Shown: positions 25,185 through 34,569 of the stretch, piece after piece
How the letters are laid out: every line of letters begins with the position of its first letter
Numbering within the stretch: position 1 is the stretch's first letter
Assembly: GCA_035518715.1 (NCBI GenBank)
Contig: DATIXJ010000043.1
Location: 212,766-276,765, forward strand
From: DATIXJ01 sp035518715
Lineage (GTDB): Bacteria; Bacteroidota; Ignavibacteria; UBA10030; SZUA-254
DNA length: 64,000 bases
Direction of reading: 5' to 3'
Notes under the pieces: model-generated
Databases searched by the model: none
Seen by the model: only the letters and a program-made list of their open reading frames with translations
What the model was told of the DNA's origin: nothing
Program-made: the position numbers and the translations under genes

Positions 25185-26813
25185 GTGGCAAGGAACAAAG
25201 TCAAATATATTTTCATTACGGGAGGGGTGATCTCCTCGCTTGGGAAGGGGATTGCCGCTTCGTCAATCGGATTGCTGTTGAAATTGCGCGGGCTTCGCGT
25301 GACGATACAGAAATTCGATCCGTATCTCAACGTGGATCCCGGGACGATGAATCCGTTCCAGCACGGAGAAGTGTATGTTACTGACGACGGTGCGGAGACG
25401 GATCTCGATCTCGGACACTACGAGCGCTATCTTGACGTCAACATGACGAAGAACAACAGCGCCACGACCGGTCAGGTCTACTTCGAAGTGATTTCCAAAG
25501 AACGCCGCGGCGATTATCTGGGAGCGACAGTCCAGGTGATTCCGCACATCACGGATGAAATCAAAAGACGATTCGAAATCCTCGCAACGTCCGGTGAATA
25601 CGATGTCATCGTCACGGAAATTGGCGGCACTGTCGGTGACATCGAGAGCCTGCCGTTCCTCGAAGCGATGCGGCAGTTCATGTTCGCGAAAGGAAGGAAG
25701 AACGCCATCAGCGTCCATGTGACGCTCGTTCCGTATATCAAAGCCGCAGGGGAGATCAAGACGAAGCCGACACAGCACAGCGTGAAGACGCTCCTGGAGA
25801 TCGGCATACAGCCCGATGTCCTTATCTGCAGGTCGGAGGCGCCGATTTCAAAAGAGGTTCGTGAAAAAATCGCTCTGTTCACCAACGTGGAGACGGAGTG
25901 CGTTGTCGACGCCCACGATGTTCCGACCATTTATGAAGTTCCCCTGCAGTTCGCGGACGAGGGAATTGATGAAATCATACTGGAAAAGCTCGATCTCACC
26001 TGTCCGCGTCCGGCACTCAAGGAATGGAAGAAATTTGTTGAATCAGTCGAATTTCCAAAGAGTCATGTGTCCATCGGCGTCTGCGGAAAGTATACGGATC
26101 ACCAGGATGCGTACAAGAGTATTGCCGAGGCGTTTGTGCATGCAGGAGCGGCCCATAATGTGAAGGTTGACCTGAAATGGATCCGTGCCGAAGATATTGA
26201 GCGCGATGGCGCAGAGCAACACCTGCGGGAGATTTGCGGATTGCTCGTCGCTCCGGGCTTCGGGGAACGGGGAATCGAGGGGAAGGTATCTGCGATTCGG
26301 TATGTCCGCGAGCACGGCATACCATTTTTTGGAATTTGTCTCGGTCTCCAGTGTGCGGTAATTGAGTTTGCACGCGATGTCTGCGGTTTGAAGGATGCGC
26401 AGAGCACCGAGTTCAAGAAAACCGATCAGAACGTCATCGATCTCATGATCGAGCAAAAACAGGTAACGGCATACGGCGGGACGATGCGGCTCGGAGGATT
26501 TCCGTGCAAGGTCCAGAAAGGGACAAAGGCATATAAGGCCTACAAGAAAGAGCTCGTCCGGGAACGCCACAGACATCGGTATGAAGTCAACGACAAGTTC
26601 CGGCCTGTCCTGGAGGAGCACGGAATGATTTTTTCCGGGATATGCCCGGCTAACAAACTCGTCGAGATCATCGAGCTCACCGATCATCCCTGGTTTGTGG
26701 CGGGGCAGTTCCATCCCGAACTGCGTTCACGCGCGACATATCCGCATCCGCTCTTCCGGGATTTTGTAAAAGCTGCGATCGATTACGGGGATCACCAGCA
26801 TCGCCCCGACTGA
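25185..26813 (+). CDS. pyrG: CTP synthase
   Basis: 542 residues, GTG start. Converts UTP to CTP with glutamine and ATP. N-terminal synthase domain: ITGGVISSLGKGIAASSIG, KFDPYLNVDPGTMNPFQHGEV. C-terminal class I glutamine amidotransferase: LLVAPGFGERG, nucleophile Cys in FFGICLGLQCAV, and the His/Glu pair in QFHPELRSR. All catalytic elements appear present. Last gene of the plsC-pyrG cluster; yjbQ converges on it. Confidence 0.98.
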   Translation: MARNKVKYIFITGGVISSLGKGIAASSIGLLLKLRGLRVTIQKFDPYLNVDPGTMNPFQHGEVYVTDDGAETDLDLGHYERYLDVNMTKNNSATTGQVYFEVISKERRGDYLGATVQVIPHITDEIKRRFEILATSGEYDVIVTEIGGTVGDIESLPFLEAMRQFMFAKGRKNAISVHVTLVPYIKAAGEIKTKPTQHSVKTLLEIGIQPDVLICRSEAPISKEVREKIALFTNVETECVVDAHDVPTIYEVPLQFADEGIDEIILEKLDLTCPRPALKEWKKFVESVEFPKSHVSIGVCGKYTDHQDAYKSIAEAFVHAGAAHNVKVDLKWIRAEDIERDGAEQHLREICGLLVAPGFGERGIEGKVSAIRYVREHGIPFFGICLGLQCAVIEFARDVCGLKDAQSTEFKKTDQNVIDLMIEQKQVTAYGGTMRLGGFPCKVQKGTKAYKAYKKELVRERHRHRYEVNDKFRPVLEEHGMIFSGICPANKLVEIIELTDHPWFVAGQFHPELRSRATYPHPLFRDFVKAAIDYGDHQHRPD

Positions 26814-26837
26814 CGGAGTTCCATTCCGCCTGTCGTT

Positions 26838-27257
26838 CTACTCTCCTAAAATCTGCACGATAATTTCGCGGTCACGCGGACGGTTATCAAAATCCACGAC
26901 AACAATTTGCTGCCATGTGCCGAGCAGGAGCGAACGCTCGCTGAAGGGGACAGTCAGGGAGGGGCCTATGAACGATGCGCGGACGTGGGCAAAGCCATTT
27001 CCGTCTCCCCACCGGGTGTCATGCTCATACTGGATGTTCTGAGGAATGAGCCGCTCCAGAGCTTTCCGGAAATCCGAGACAACTCCCGGCTCAAATTCGA
27101 TGGTGGTGATTCCCGCCGTGGAGCCGGGGATAAAGAGTGTGACGATACCTGCCACGGAGGGATTCTCCCGGATCAGAGCTTGTACCTTATCGGTTATATT
27201 CTGAGTGTCGGCAAATCCCTTTGTGTGAAGCGATATCATTCCGGCAGAAGTATGCAT
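26838..27257 (-). CDS. YjbQ family protein (UPF0047)
   Basis: About 139 residues. Recognised from GFADTQNITDKVQALI, GIVTLFIPGSTAGITTIEFEPG, WGDGNGFAHVRASFIGPSLTVPF and LGTWQQIVVVDFDNRPRDREIIVQI. Members are small trimeric proteins; thiamine-phosphate-synthase-like activity has been reported for some. The 'HTSA' stretch usual in the core is replaced here by PGSTAGI. Starts at 27257 and 27239 are both plausible; the frame is open further up to 27464 but without homology. Confidence 0.85.
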   Translation of the reverse strand: MHTSAGMISLHTKGFADTQNITDKVQALIRENPSVAGIVTLFIPGSTAGITTIEFEPGVVSDFRKALERLIPQNIQYEHDTRWGDGNGFAHVRASFIGPSLTVPFSERSLLLGTWQQIVVVDFDNRPRDREIIVQILGE

Positions 27258-27582
27258 GTTCGTGACCTGAAAATGTCTACTGTGATTGAGGTGCAGGAAA
27301 TATGATCCGAAAAAACATACACGATTTGGAAATGAGCCGCAAGAACTCATAAAAGCACTTCTGATTTTGGACGGAGGTAAACATCGTTCAACCTCAATCC
27401 GAACCCTTTCCCGACAATTTTTGGTCACCGAATGAGATAGAATTTCCACAATTTCTCCCCACATTTTGCCCTCTCAGGCAAATTCCTTCAAAACAAATCA
27501 AAAACGAGGAGTTTGCGAAATTGACCTGAATCACTACCCACCCGAATTTCTATTAAAAATGCCCAAAATTCTGCATTTTGAC
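27258..27582. other. Divergent intergenic region, no gene
   Basis: The space between yjbQ and the mraZ promoter becomes A+T-rich towards the right. The yjbQ frame stays open through it to 27464, but this part has no family resemblance. No RNA gene or terminator is evident. Confidence 0.4.
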
Positions 27583-27610
27583 TTGACTTTTAAATATAAA
27601 AATCTAAATT
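27583..27610 (+). promoter_or_regulatory. Candidate promoter of the dcw cluster
   Basis: TTGACT (27583-27588), 16 bases, TAAATT (27605-27610), within strongly A+T-rich sequence. An overlapping TTGACT at 27578 is spaced too far. Transcription would begin near 27617, immediately before the MraZ-box repeats. Confidence 0.5.
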
Positions 27611-27620
27611 TGTAAGTCAC

Positions 27621-27647
27621 GTGGGAGAAAGTGGGAGATTTTGGAAT
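27621..27647 (+). promoter_or_regulatory. MraZ-box repeats
   Basis: GTGGGAG occurs at 27621 and 27631, ten bases apart, with a weaker third copy (TTGGAAT) at 27641. This gives TGGGA-N5-TGGGA, the spacing of MraZ operators in Escherichia coli and Mycoplasma. The position 30-56 bases before mraZ fits autorepression of the whole cluster. Confidence 0.75.
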
Positions 27648-27676
27648 TCGCATTTTGACTTTGATTTGAAGAGAGA

Positions 27677-28117
27677 ATGTCGTCGTTCAAAGGTTCGTAC
27701 ACATATTCGGTTGATGATAAAGGAAGGGTAAATCTTCCCGCCAAGCTGAGGAAGTGTGTTTCCCCGGAGGCGAACGAGACCTTCGTACTGACGCGGGGAT
27801 TTGAGCAGTGCCTGTTCGTTTATCCATCCGACGAATGGAATAAAATCGAACAGAATCTCAAGAGTTTATCCGGTTATGATCCGGAGCATCGGCGCTTCGT
27901 CCGGTCATTCCTGGAGCTTGCATCCGAGTGTCAGCTTGATGCGCAAGGGCGGCTCATCATACCCCAGGAACTGCGCGAATTTGCAAATATTCAGGGGGAC
28001 GTCCGTATCATCGGTACCCTGGACAAGATCGAGCTCTGGAATCCAAAAGTCTACGAGGAATACAAACACACGCAGTCGGAGCCGTACGAAAGCATCGCTG
28101 CGAAAGTTATGCGGTAA
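27677..28117 (+). CDS. mraZ: Transcriptional regulator MraZ
   Basis: 146 residues, two SpoVT/AbrB-like swapped-hairpin units: FKGSYTYSVDDKGRVNLPAKLRK and ASECQLDAQGRLIIPQELREFANI, each with the DxxGR core. Forms ring-shaped oligomers that bind spaced TGGG repeats and control the dcw operon. The repeats at 27621-27647 are the likely target. Confidence 0.96.
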   Translation: MSSFKGSYTYSVDDKGRVNLPAKLRKCVSPEANETFVLTRGFEQCLFVYPSDEWNKIEQNLKSLSGYDPEHRRFVRSFLELASECQLDAQGRLIIPQELREFANIQGDVRIIGTLDKIELWNPKVYEEYKHTQSEPYESIAAKVMR

Positions 28118-28183
28118 ATCGGTGTTCGGTTCCTCGCGGGAACACATCTCGTCTGTTCTTTTTTCCTTGTCTGAGTCGGACGA

Positions 28184-29104
28184 ATGTTCCATATCCCGGT
28201 TCTGGTAAACGAAGTTCTCCAATATCTCGTCACGGCGCCGGATGGAACATACGTCGACGGTACCCTTGGCGGTGGCGGACATACCGAGGAGTTGTTGAAA
28301 AGACTCTCCCCGAACGGGAGAGTTATCGGGTTTGATCGCGACGCTGACGCGATTTCCGCTGCTCAGGCCCGGTTAGCGAGATTTGATCGGCGGTTCTTTT
28401 CTGTTCATGAGGATGTTGGCAACCTGCGGCGAGAGTTATCGATGATGGGCATTTCATCAGTACATGGTCTCCTGCTCGATCTGGGAGTTTCTTCCCACCA
28501 GCTCGACGAGGGATCGCGGGGGTTCAGCTATCAACGGGACGCGCGGATCGATATGCGGATGGATACGAAGCAGCAATCGGATGGGTGGGGCGTTGTCAAC
28601 ACGTACCCCGAGGATCGGCTCTCCGGATTATTCAGGGAATACGGTGAAGAACGATACGCACGTCGGGTTGCCCGGGCAGTCGCGAAGGCAAGACAAATCC
28701 GACGCATCGATACCACGGCAGAGCTCGCGAAGATCGTCGAAACATGCATTCCGGGCAAAACTCTCCAGCAGTCGCTTTCACGCATTTTCCAGGCAATCCG
28801 GATAGAAGTCAACCACGAGCTCGAAAGTCTGCAGGCGGCGCTGCGCGGAATACTGGAGATTCTGGTTCCAGGGGGGAGGATTGTGGTCATATCGTACCAT
28901 TCTCTCGAAGACAGGGTTGTCAAGGAGTTTTTCCGGGATGAGGCGTCAACAAAGATCCGCTCGGTTCATAAACTGATTCCGGATCAGCCGCGAGAGCCGC
29001 GGTTGAAGGTCCTGACGAAGAAACCGGTTGGGCCTACGGCAGACGAAATCCGTTCGAATCAGAGGGCCCGGAGCGCGAAATTACGTGCAGCGGAGCGAGT
29101 GTAA
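28184..29104 (+). CDS. rsmH: 16S rRNA (cytosine1402-N4)-methyltransferase
   Basis: 306 residues (MraW). Methylates N4 of C1402 in 16S rRNA with SAM. Motifs: HIPVLVNEVLQYL, YVDGTLGGGGHTEELL (SAM site), GFDRDADAI, LLLDLGVSSHQLDEGSRGFSYQRDARIDMRMD, QAIRIEVNHELESL, and VVISYHSLEDRVVKEFF. Stop and next start overlap as TAATG. Confidence 0.97.
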   Translation: MFHIPVLVNEVLQYLVTAPDGTYVDGTLGGGGHTEELLKRLSPNGRVIGFDRDADAISAAQARLARFDRRFFSVHEDVGNLRRELSMMGISSVHGLLLDLGVSSHQLDEGSRGFSYQRDARIDMRMDTKQQSDGWGVVNTYPEDRLSGLFREYGEERYARRVARAVAKARQIRRIDTTAELAKIVETCIPGKTLQQSLSRIFQAIRIEVNHELESLQAALRGILEILVPGGRIVVISYHSLEDRVVKEFFRDEASTKIRSVHKLIPDQPREPRLKVLTKKPVGPTADEIRSNQRARSAKLRAAERV

Positions 29105-29535
29105 TGCCAAGGACCCACACGCCGTCAGATGAACAGCAGGTTGCACCGGAGCTCAAAGAGCGGCGCTACATTTACGGTGGCGAGGGACCGCGTCCGTCAC
29201 CGGAATTTGCCCCGAGGGGAAACCGCCGGGCACCCGCAAGAGGGCGGTCACCGCTCCGGCTTCTGACGCTCCTGTTCGGCGTATCTCTGCTCATCGTGGT
29301 GTACGTCTGGAACAAGATTACCGTCGACCGTCTTGTGGTGGAAGTAAACGATCTCCAGCTGCAATATGCAAAACTGGCCGATGCCAATGAGGTTCTAAGG
29401 GCGGAGATCAACAGGAAATCCGGTCTTGAACGGATTGGAAAGAAAGCAACAGAGCAGCTTCACCTGATTTCACCGCCGCAGCAGCCGCTCTGGTTTTCGA
29501 TCGATGCCGATCGTCTGAAGGATATCCAGCAGTAG
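29104..29535 (+). CDS. ftsL: FtsL-like septum protein
   Basis: 143 residues at the usual ftsL position between rsmH and ftsI. A basic, proline-rich cytoplasmic N-terminus of about 60 residues is followed by one membrane helix (LLTLLFGVSLLIVVYVW) and a periplasmic coiled coil (VEVNDLQLQYAKLADANEVLRAEINRKS, leucine-zipper-like). This topology is that of FtsL, which joins FtsQ and FtsB to activate FtsWI. Sequence conservation is weak, so the assignment relies on topology and place. Confidence 0.8.
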   Translation: MPRTHTPSDEQQVAPELKERRYIYGGEGPRPSPEFAPRGNRRAPARGRSPLRLLTLLFGVSLLIVVYVWNKITVDRLVVEVNDLQLQYAKLADANEVLRAEINRKSGLERIGKKATEQLHLISPPQQPLWFSIDADRLKDIQQ

Positions 29536-29552
29536 AAATCGCTCAAGGATGA

Positions 29553-31592
29553 ATGCGCATGCCGATGACTGAACATATGCTTCATACGGAATCGCTTTCA
29601 TCTCCATCCGAATACCGCAGGTCGCGGCTTCGGCTTCGCATGGTGCAGATCGGTCTCCTTGCGCTCTTTGCAGTCATCGCCATTCGTCTGGCCGATGTGC
29701 AGGTCGTCGAGTACCAGAAGTACCGGGCCGTTGCACAAAAACAGTATCAGGCAAAAATCATTCTGCCCGCGCCACGCGGACTCCTGTGTGACCGGAACGG
29801 AAACTGTATTGCCTCAAATACGATCAGTGTATCCTTCGCTGCTGATCCGCAATCGATAGGGGATGATACGCGCGCGATTGCCGAAACGTTTTCTGCGGTC
29901 TGGAAAAAGCCGACGAGATTCTATCTCGACAAATTACAATCCGATTCGCGCTTTGTCTGGCTTGAGCGGTGCGTCGACGCAAACCTGTCGGAGAGGATCC
30001 TGTCAAAGAAATTTGACGGGCTCGTCAGCAGAGACGAACCGAAGCGGCTGTATTTTCATGAACATCTTGCAGGTCAGCTGATTGGAACGACCGATGTCGA
30101 CGATAAGGGCGTTGCCGGGCTGGAGCTTGCCTTCGACGAAGCACTGCGGGGCGAGGACGGATACGTGATCCTGCAGCGTGACGGACTCGGACATGAGCAT
30201 GCATCCGTCGATTACCCGCGGCGGGAGCCGGTGAGCGGCCATTCCATCGAGGTGACGCTCGACATGGGGATACAGGCGATTGCGGAAAAGGAGCTGCAGC
30301 GCGGAATCGATGCAAACAAAGCGGACGGAGGCATCGTGGTCATCCTCCGGCCGGCGACCGGGGAGATTCTTGCAATCGCGCAATCCCCCGGCGTTGACCC
30401 GAACAATTTCGGAAAATTCAATCTCCAGGATCAGAAGCTCCGCGCGGTCACCGATGTGTTTGAACCGGGTTCCGTATTCAAAATCGTTACTGCGTCTGCC
30501 GCTCTCGAAAATCATCTCGTCGCGCCGACGAAGAAGTTCTATGCCGAAAACGGAAAGTATGTTGTTCCGGGAAGACCGGCACCGATCGAGGATACACACA
30601 AGGACGGCTGGATTACATTTCAGGAAGGGATGGAGCATTCCAGCAACATCGTCATGGCAAAAGTCAGCGATGTTATCGGAAGCGAATTGTTCTACAAGAT
30701 GGCAAGAGATTATGGCTTCGGGATTACGACCAACATCGACTTCCCCGGCGAGGTGAAGGGGGTTCTCAAGAAGCCGTCGGATTCCGACTGGCACGGCACG
30801 ACGCTCAACTCGATGGCGTTCGGTTACGAAGTCGGCGTAACGCCGATTCAGCTTGCATCTGCCTATGCGGCTGTTGCCAATGACGGCATACTGATGCAGC
30901 CGTATCTCTTCCGCCGGGAATATGATGCAACCGGCAAAGTCTATCGTGAAAGCAAGCCGCAGCAGATACGCAGAGTAATATCCTCAGAAACAGCTCACAC
31001 GATGCGCGATTTCTTTGTCGGCGTCGTGGAACGGGGAACGGGAAGGCCCGCGGCCATTCCCGGCATGAAGATCGCCGGCAAGACCGGAACGTCGAGGAAA
31101 TACCTGGATGGAAAATACGTCCCCGGCAATTACACCGCTTCGTTTGTGGGATTTCTTCCGGCCGATAATCCGCAGATCGTTTGCCTGGTCATGATGGATA
31201 ATCCCAAAACGGGTATGTATACCGGAGGGTTGGTGAGTGCGCCGGTGTTCCGGGCAATTGTGCAGCAAATCCTGAACACGTCGGACCTGTTTGCATCTCC
31301 TCCGCAGGTCATCGCGGCGAATATGACGACGCGCGCAGCGTCGTCGCAGACCATCCAGAGCGCTGATCAACAGAGCGTCCGGTCAATAGTCGTCCAGGAT
31401 AAGGTTCCGGATGTGAAGGGGTTGAGCGTCCGGAGGGCTATCAGTATTCTCGCCGGCGGGAAACTCGAACCGGTCGTGAACGGCAAAGGAACGGTCGTCT
31501 CCCAGCAGCCCCCGGCAGGCCAGCCCGCAAGGGCAGGCATGAAAGTCTATCTCACCTGCCAGCCGAGATCCTCCGCATCACTGCTTTACTAA
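29553..31592 (+). CDS. ftsI: Septal penicillin-binding protein with C-terminal PASTA domain
   Basis: 679 residues. Class B PBP that cross-links septal peptidoglycan. Membrane anchor MVQIGLLALFAVIAIRLADVQVV, dimerisation domain starting APRGLLCDRNGNCIA, and the transpeptidase domain with S-x-x-K (Ser307 in EPGSVFKI), SSN (MEHSSNIVM) and KTGT (IAGKTGTSRKY). A PASTA domain at about 612-672 (VPDVKGLSVRRAISILAGG) is typical of Spo-type or Bacteroidetes/Firmicutes PBPs and absent from E. coli FtsI. Several in-frame ATGs near the start leave the exact N-terminus open. Confidence 0.95.
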   Translation: MRMPMTEHMLHTESLSSPSEYRRSRLRLRMVQIGLLALFAVIAIRLADVQVVEYQKYRAVAQKQYQAKIILPAPRGLLCDRNGNCIASNTISVSFAADPQSIGDDTRAIAETFSAVWKKPTRFYLDKLQSDSRFVWLERCVDANLSERILSKKFDGLVSRDEPKRLYFHEHLAGQLIGTTDVDDKGVAGLELAFDEALRGEDGYVILQRDGLGHEHASVDYPRREPVSGHSIEVTLDMGIQAIAEKELQRGIDANKADGGIVVILRPATGEILAIAQSPGVDPNNFGKFNLQDQKLRAVTDVFEPGSVFKIVTASAALENHLVAPTKKFYAENGKYVVPGRPAPIEDTHKDGWITFQEGMEHSSNIVMAKVSDVIGSELFYKMARDYGFGITTNIDFPGEVKGVLKKPSDSDWHGTTLNSMAFGYEVGVTPIQLASAYAAVANDGILMQPYLFRREYDATGKVYRESKPQQIRRVISSETAHTMRDFFVGVVERGTGRPAAIPGMKIAGKTGTSRKYLDGKYVPGNYTASFVGFLPADNPQIVCLVMMDNPKTGMYTGGLVSAPVFRAIVQQILNTSDLFASPPQVIAANMTTRAASSQTIQSADQQSVRSIVVQDKVPDVKGLSVRRAISILAGGKLEPVVNGKGTVVSQQPPAGQPARAGMKVYLTCQPRSSASLLY

Positions 31593-31603
31593 GCGGGGCG
31601 GAG

Positions 31604-33181
31604 GTGCAGTTGGAGGCGGATCTGTTCTTTCCCCGGGTGATGTTCAGGAAGGAAGTCGATAATCATACACTTATGACGTTGTCAGAATTACTCAAAGGAA
31701 TTACTGTCCAGAAGCTTTTCCAGACGATGTACGGGCAAATGGTCGTGACACATGATGTTGAGGTGCATGCTCTCCAGTACGATTCGCGGAAAGTGGAACG
31801 CGGCGACATGTTCGTGGCAATCCGCGGCAGCGTATCCGATGGTCATAAGTTCATCAGTCAGGCGATTGCCAATGGGGCAAAGGTGGTCGTAATGGAGGAC
31901 GATACGGTGCTGCCGGATGCGTACTTCATGCACACGGGGACGGTGAAGGTGGTTGTGCCGAACTCGCGCGCAGCGCTCGCCAGAATGTCGGACCGGTATT
32001 ACGGCTTTCCTTCGGAGCGGTTGACGATGATCGGTGTGACCGGAACCAACGGCAAGACAACGACCACGAGTCTCGTGCGCTGGCTTCTCGAAGCAAGCGG
32101 TAAAACCTGCGGCCTGATCGGAACAATCGAATGTATACTCGGCAAGGAAACGATTCCGGCGACGCACACAACTCCCGAATCTCTGGAGACCAACCAGCTT
32201 CTTGCGCGCATGCTGGAAAACCAATGTACAGCAGCGGTCATGGAGGTCTCATCGCATGCTCTTCATCAGCACCGTGCCGATGGACTCAGGTTCGATGTTG
32301 CGGTCTTCACCAATCTGACGCAGGATCATCTGGATTATCACCATACGATGGAAGAATATTTTGATGCGAAGAAGATTCTTTTCGAGAATCTTCCGCCCTC
32401 ATCGACGGCAGTGATCAATCTCGACGATCCATGGGGAGGCAAGATGCGTGCCGCCACACGAGCGACGTGTCTGACCTTTGGCATGAATTCCGAGGCGGAT
32501 CTGCGTGCGACAAACGTTTCGTTGTCGATGCGCGGGGCGCAGTTCACTGTTGTTCATGGAAACCAGGAAACAGCAGTTCAATCTCCCTTCATCGGGAAGT
32601 TCAACGTCAGTAACGCCCTTGCCATGTTTGGCGTGGGGATCGCTCTCGGCATTCCGCGTGCGACCATTGCCGGCGCTCTTTCTGCGGCTCCTCCGGTCCG
32701 GGGAAGATTTGAGTGTATCGCGTCGCCGGCGGGCTGGACGGCAGTGATCGATTATGCGCATACGCCGGATGCTCTGCAGAAGGCGCTCCTTGCCGTCCAC
32801 GAGGTGCTCGATCCTGCGCATCGCAGCAGGGTGATCACGGTTTTCGGATGCGGCGGCAACCGGGACAGGACGAAAAGACCTCTCATGGCTGCAATTGCAT
32901 CCGAGTTGAGCACGACGGTTGTCGTTACCTCGGACAATCCGCGGCATGAGAATCCGGAAGCGATCATTGACGAAGTCATGAAAGGAATTAAGCCGGGTAC
33001 GGAAGTCCGCCGTGAACCGGACCGAAAAAAAGCGATCGACGTGGCTCTCTCGCTCGCCCAACGGGGAGATGTCGTCCTGATCGCCGGCAAGGGCCATGAA
33101 GACTATCAGATTATAGACGACCAGAAGATTCACTTCAGCGACAGAGAAGTCGTCGAAGAGTGGCTGCATCGAATGTCATGA
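31604..33181 (+). CDS. murE: UDP-MurNAc-tripeptide synthetase (meso-DAP adding)
   Basis: Up to 525 residues. Adds the third stem residue in the cytosol. Motifs: YDSRKVERGDMFVAIRG, ATP site GVTGTNGKTTTTSLV, carbamylated-lysine region, and DNPRHENP. The DNPR box is the mark of enzymes using meso-diaminopimelate. The GTG at 31604 is the longest start; the ATG at 31673 (MTLSELLKGI) fits homologues better. murF overlaps by ATGA. Confidence 0.95.
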   Translation: MQLEADLFFPRVMFRKEVDNHTLMTLSELLKGITVQKLFQTMYGQMVVTHDVEVHALQYDSRKVERGDMFVAIRGSVSDGHKFISQAIANGAKVVVMEDDTVLPDAYFMHTGTVKVVVPNSRAALARMSDRYYGFPSERLTMIGVTGTNGKTTTTSLVRWLLEASGKTCGLIGTIECILGKETIPATHTTPESLETNQLLARMLENQCTAAVMEVSSHALHQHRADGLRFDVAVFTNLTQDHLDYHHTMEEYFDAKKILFENLPPSSTAVINLDDPWGGKMRAATRATCLTFGMNSEADLRATNVSLSMRGAQFTVVHGNQETAVQSPFIGKFNVSNALAMFGVGIALGIPRATIAGALSAAPPVRGRFECIASPAGWTAVIDYAHTPDALQKALLAVHEVLDPAHRSRVITVFGCGGNRDRTKRPLMAAIASELSTTVVVTSDNPRHENPEAIIDEVMKGIKPGTEVRREPDRKKAIDVALSLAQRGDVVLIAGKGHEDYQIIDDQKIHFSDREVVEEWLHRMS

Positions 33182-34569
33182 ATCTCACGATCGATGATCT
33201 TTTCAGCATACCGCATCGTTCGGCGAGGAATCTGGTCAGCGGGAATCGCATGAGCTTCAGTGGTGTATCGACCGATACCCGCTCGCTCCGGAACGGTGAA
33301 GTCTATTTCGCTCTTCCGGGTGAGAAATTCGACGGTCACGATTTCGTCGATGAGGCATTCCGGAAAGGAGCCGGATGTGCGGTGATAGCCGAGCATGCGG
33401 ATGACGGCCGCTGGAATGCTCGGCCGGTCCTTGTGGTGGAAAGCACGGTGGCGGCGCTCGGTACGCTCGCTCGGAGGTGGCGAAGCAAGTTCACTATCCC
33501 GGTTGTTGCAGTCGGCGGAAGCAACGGGAAAACAACGACGAAGGAAATGATCGCACGTGTCCTGAGGAAAAAATATGAGACGCTCAGTACCGAGGGAAAT
33601 CTGAACAATCATCTTGGAGTTCCGAAAACGCTCTTTCGGTTAACGCCGGAGCACGAGGTGGCCGTCATCGAAGTCGGGACAAATCATCCGGGGGAGATAA
33701 CATATCTTTGCGAGATGCTCAATCCGACACACGGGATGATCACGAATATCGGCCGTGAGCATCTGGAATTCTTTCGCACTGTCGAGGGCGTTGCGGCGGC
33801 GGAAGGGGAGCTCTTCCGGGGAATGGGGAAGGATGCTACGGGTTTCGTCAACAACGACGATGAATATGTTGTGGATCTGGCAAAGCGGGTGAGAAAGAAA
33901 GTCACCTACGGATTTACAGCGAAGGCGAGCAGCGTGTCCGGGAAATTTCTGACAATGGACGATCGGGGATGCGCCCAGTTCGCCGTCTCTCCGCGTGGCG
34001 GGCGATCATATTCCGTTCATCTGTCCGTGCCGGGAATGCACACAATGTCGAACGCGCTGGCTGCTGCCGCGGTCGGCATGGAATTCGAGGTTTCTCCGCA
34101 GGACATTCGGCATGCACTGGAGACCTTTACGGCAGTCGGAAAGAGAATGGAAGTTCTGCGTGCGGGGAACGTCACCATCCTCAATGATACGTATAACGCA
34201 AATCCCGAATCGGTGATCTCCGCACTGGAGACTCTCGGGGGGATGAACACGCGCGGGAAAAAGATTGTCGTACTTGCCGATATGCTTGAACTCGGCGACA
34301 CGTCACCGGCAGAGCATGTGAGTCTTGGGAAAAAAGTCTCTGCCATGGGATTCGGGTATCTCTTCACATTCGGAGAGATGGCACGCAGGATTCATGATGC
34401 CGCTGCGGTCCCGATGAAAGTGCACTACGATCAGAAAAATGTCCTTGCGGAATTTCTGGTCGAACTGGTTGCGCCCGGAGATGTTGTGCTTGTCAAGGGG
34501 TCGAGAGGAATGAAAATGGAAGATGTTGTCACGTTTCTTGTCGAACGATTGCAGAGGAAGCCAGAATGA
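33178..34569 (+). CDS. murF: UDP-MurNAc-tripeptide--D-Ala-D-Ala ligase
   Basis: About 463 residues. Adds D-Ala-D-Ala to complete the pentapeptide. Motifs: SFSGVSTDTRSLRNGEVYFALPG, ATP site VGGSNGKTTTKEMIARVL, NLNNHLGVPKTLF, and EVGTNHPGEI. The ATG at 33178 overlaps the murE stop; one at 33160 is in frame but lies deeper in murE. No ddl gene is present in the cluster to supply the dipeptide. Confidence 0.95.
   Translation: MNLTIDDLFSIPHRSARNLVSGNRMSFSGVSTDTRSLRNGEVYFALPGEKFDGHDFVDEAFRKGAGCAVIAEHADDGRWNARPVLVVESTVAALGTLARRWRSKFTIPVVAVGGSNGKTTTKEMIARVLRKKYETLSTEGNLNNHLGVPKTLFRLTPEHEVAVIEVGTNHPGEITYLCEMLNPTHGMITNIGREHLEFFRTVEGVAAAEGELFRGMGKDATGFVNNDDEYVVDLAKRVRKKVTYGFTAKASSVSGKFLTMDDRGCAQFAVSPRGGRSYSVHLSVPGMHTMSNALAAAAVGMEFEVSPQDIRHALETFTAVGKRMEVLRAGNVTILNDTYNANPESVISALETLGGMNTRGKKIVVLADMLELGDTSPAEHVSLGKKVSAMGFGYLFTFGEMARRIHDAAAVPMKVHYDQKNVLAEFLVELVAPGDVVLVKGSRGMKMEDVVTFLVERLQRKPE

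Noticed and set aside
27258..27464. N-terminal extension of the YjbQ-family protein up to 27464
   Set aside because: The added residues have no family similarity and the region is where promoters of the divergent genes are expected.
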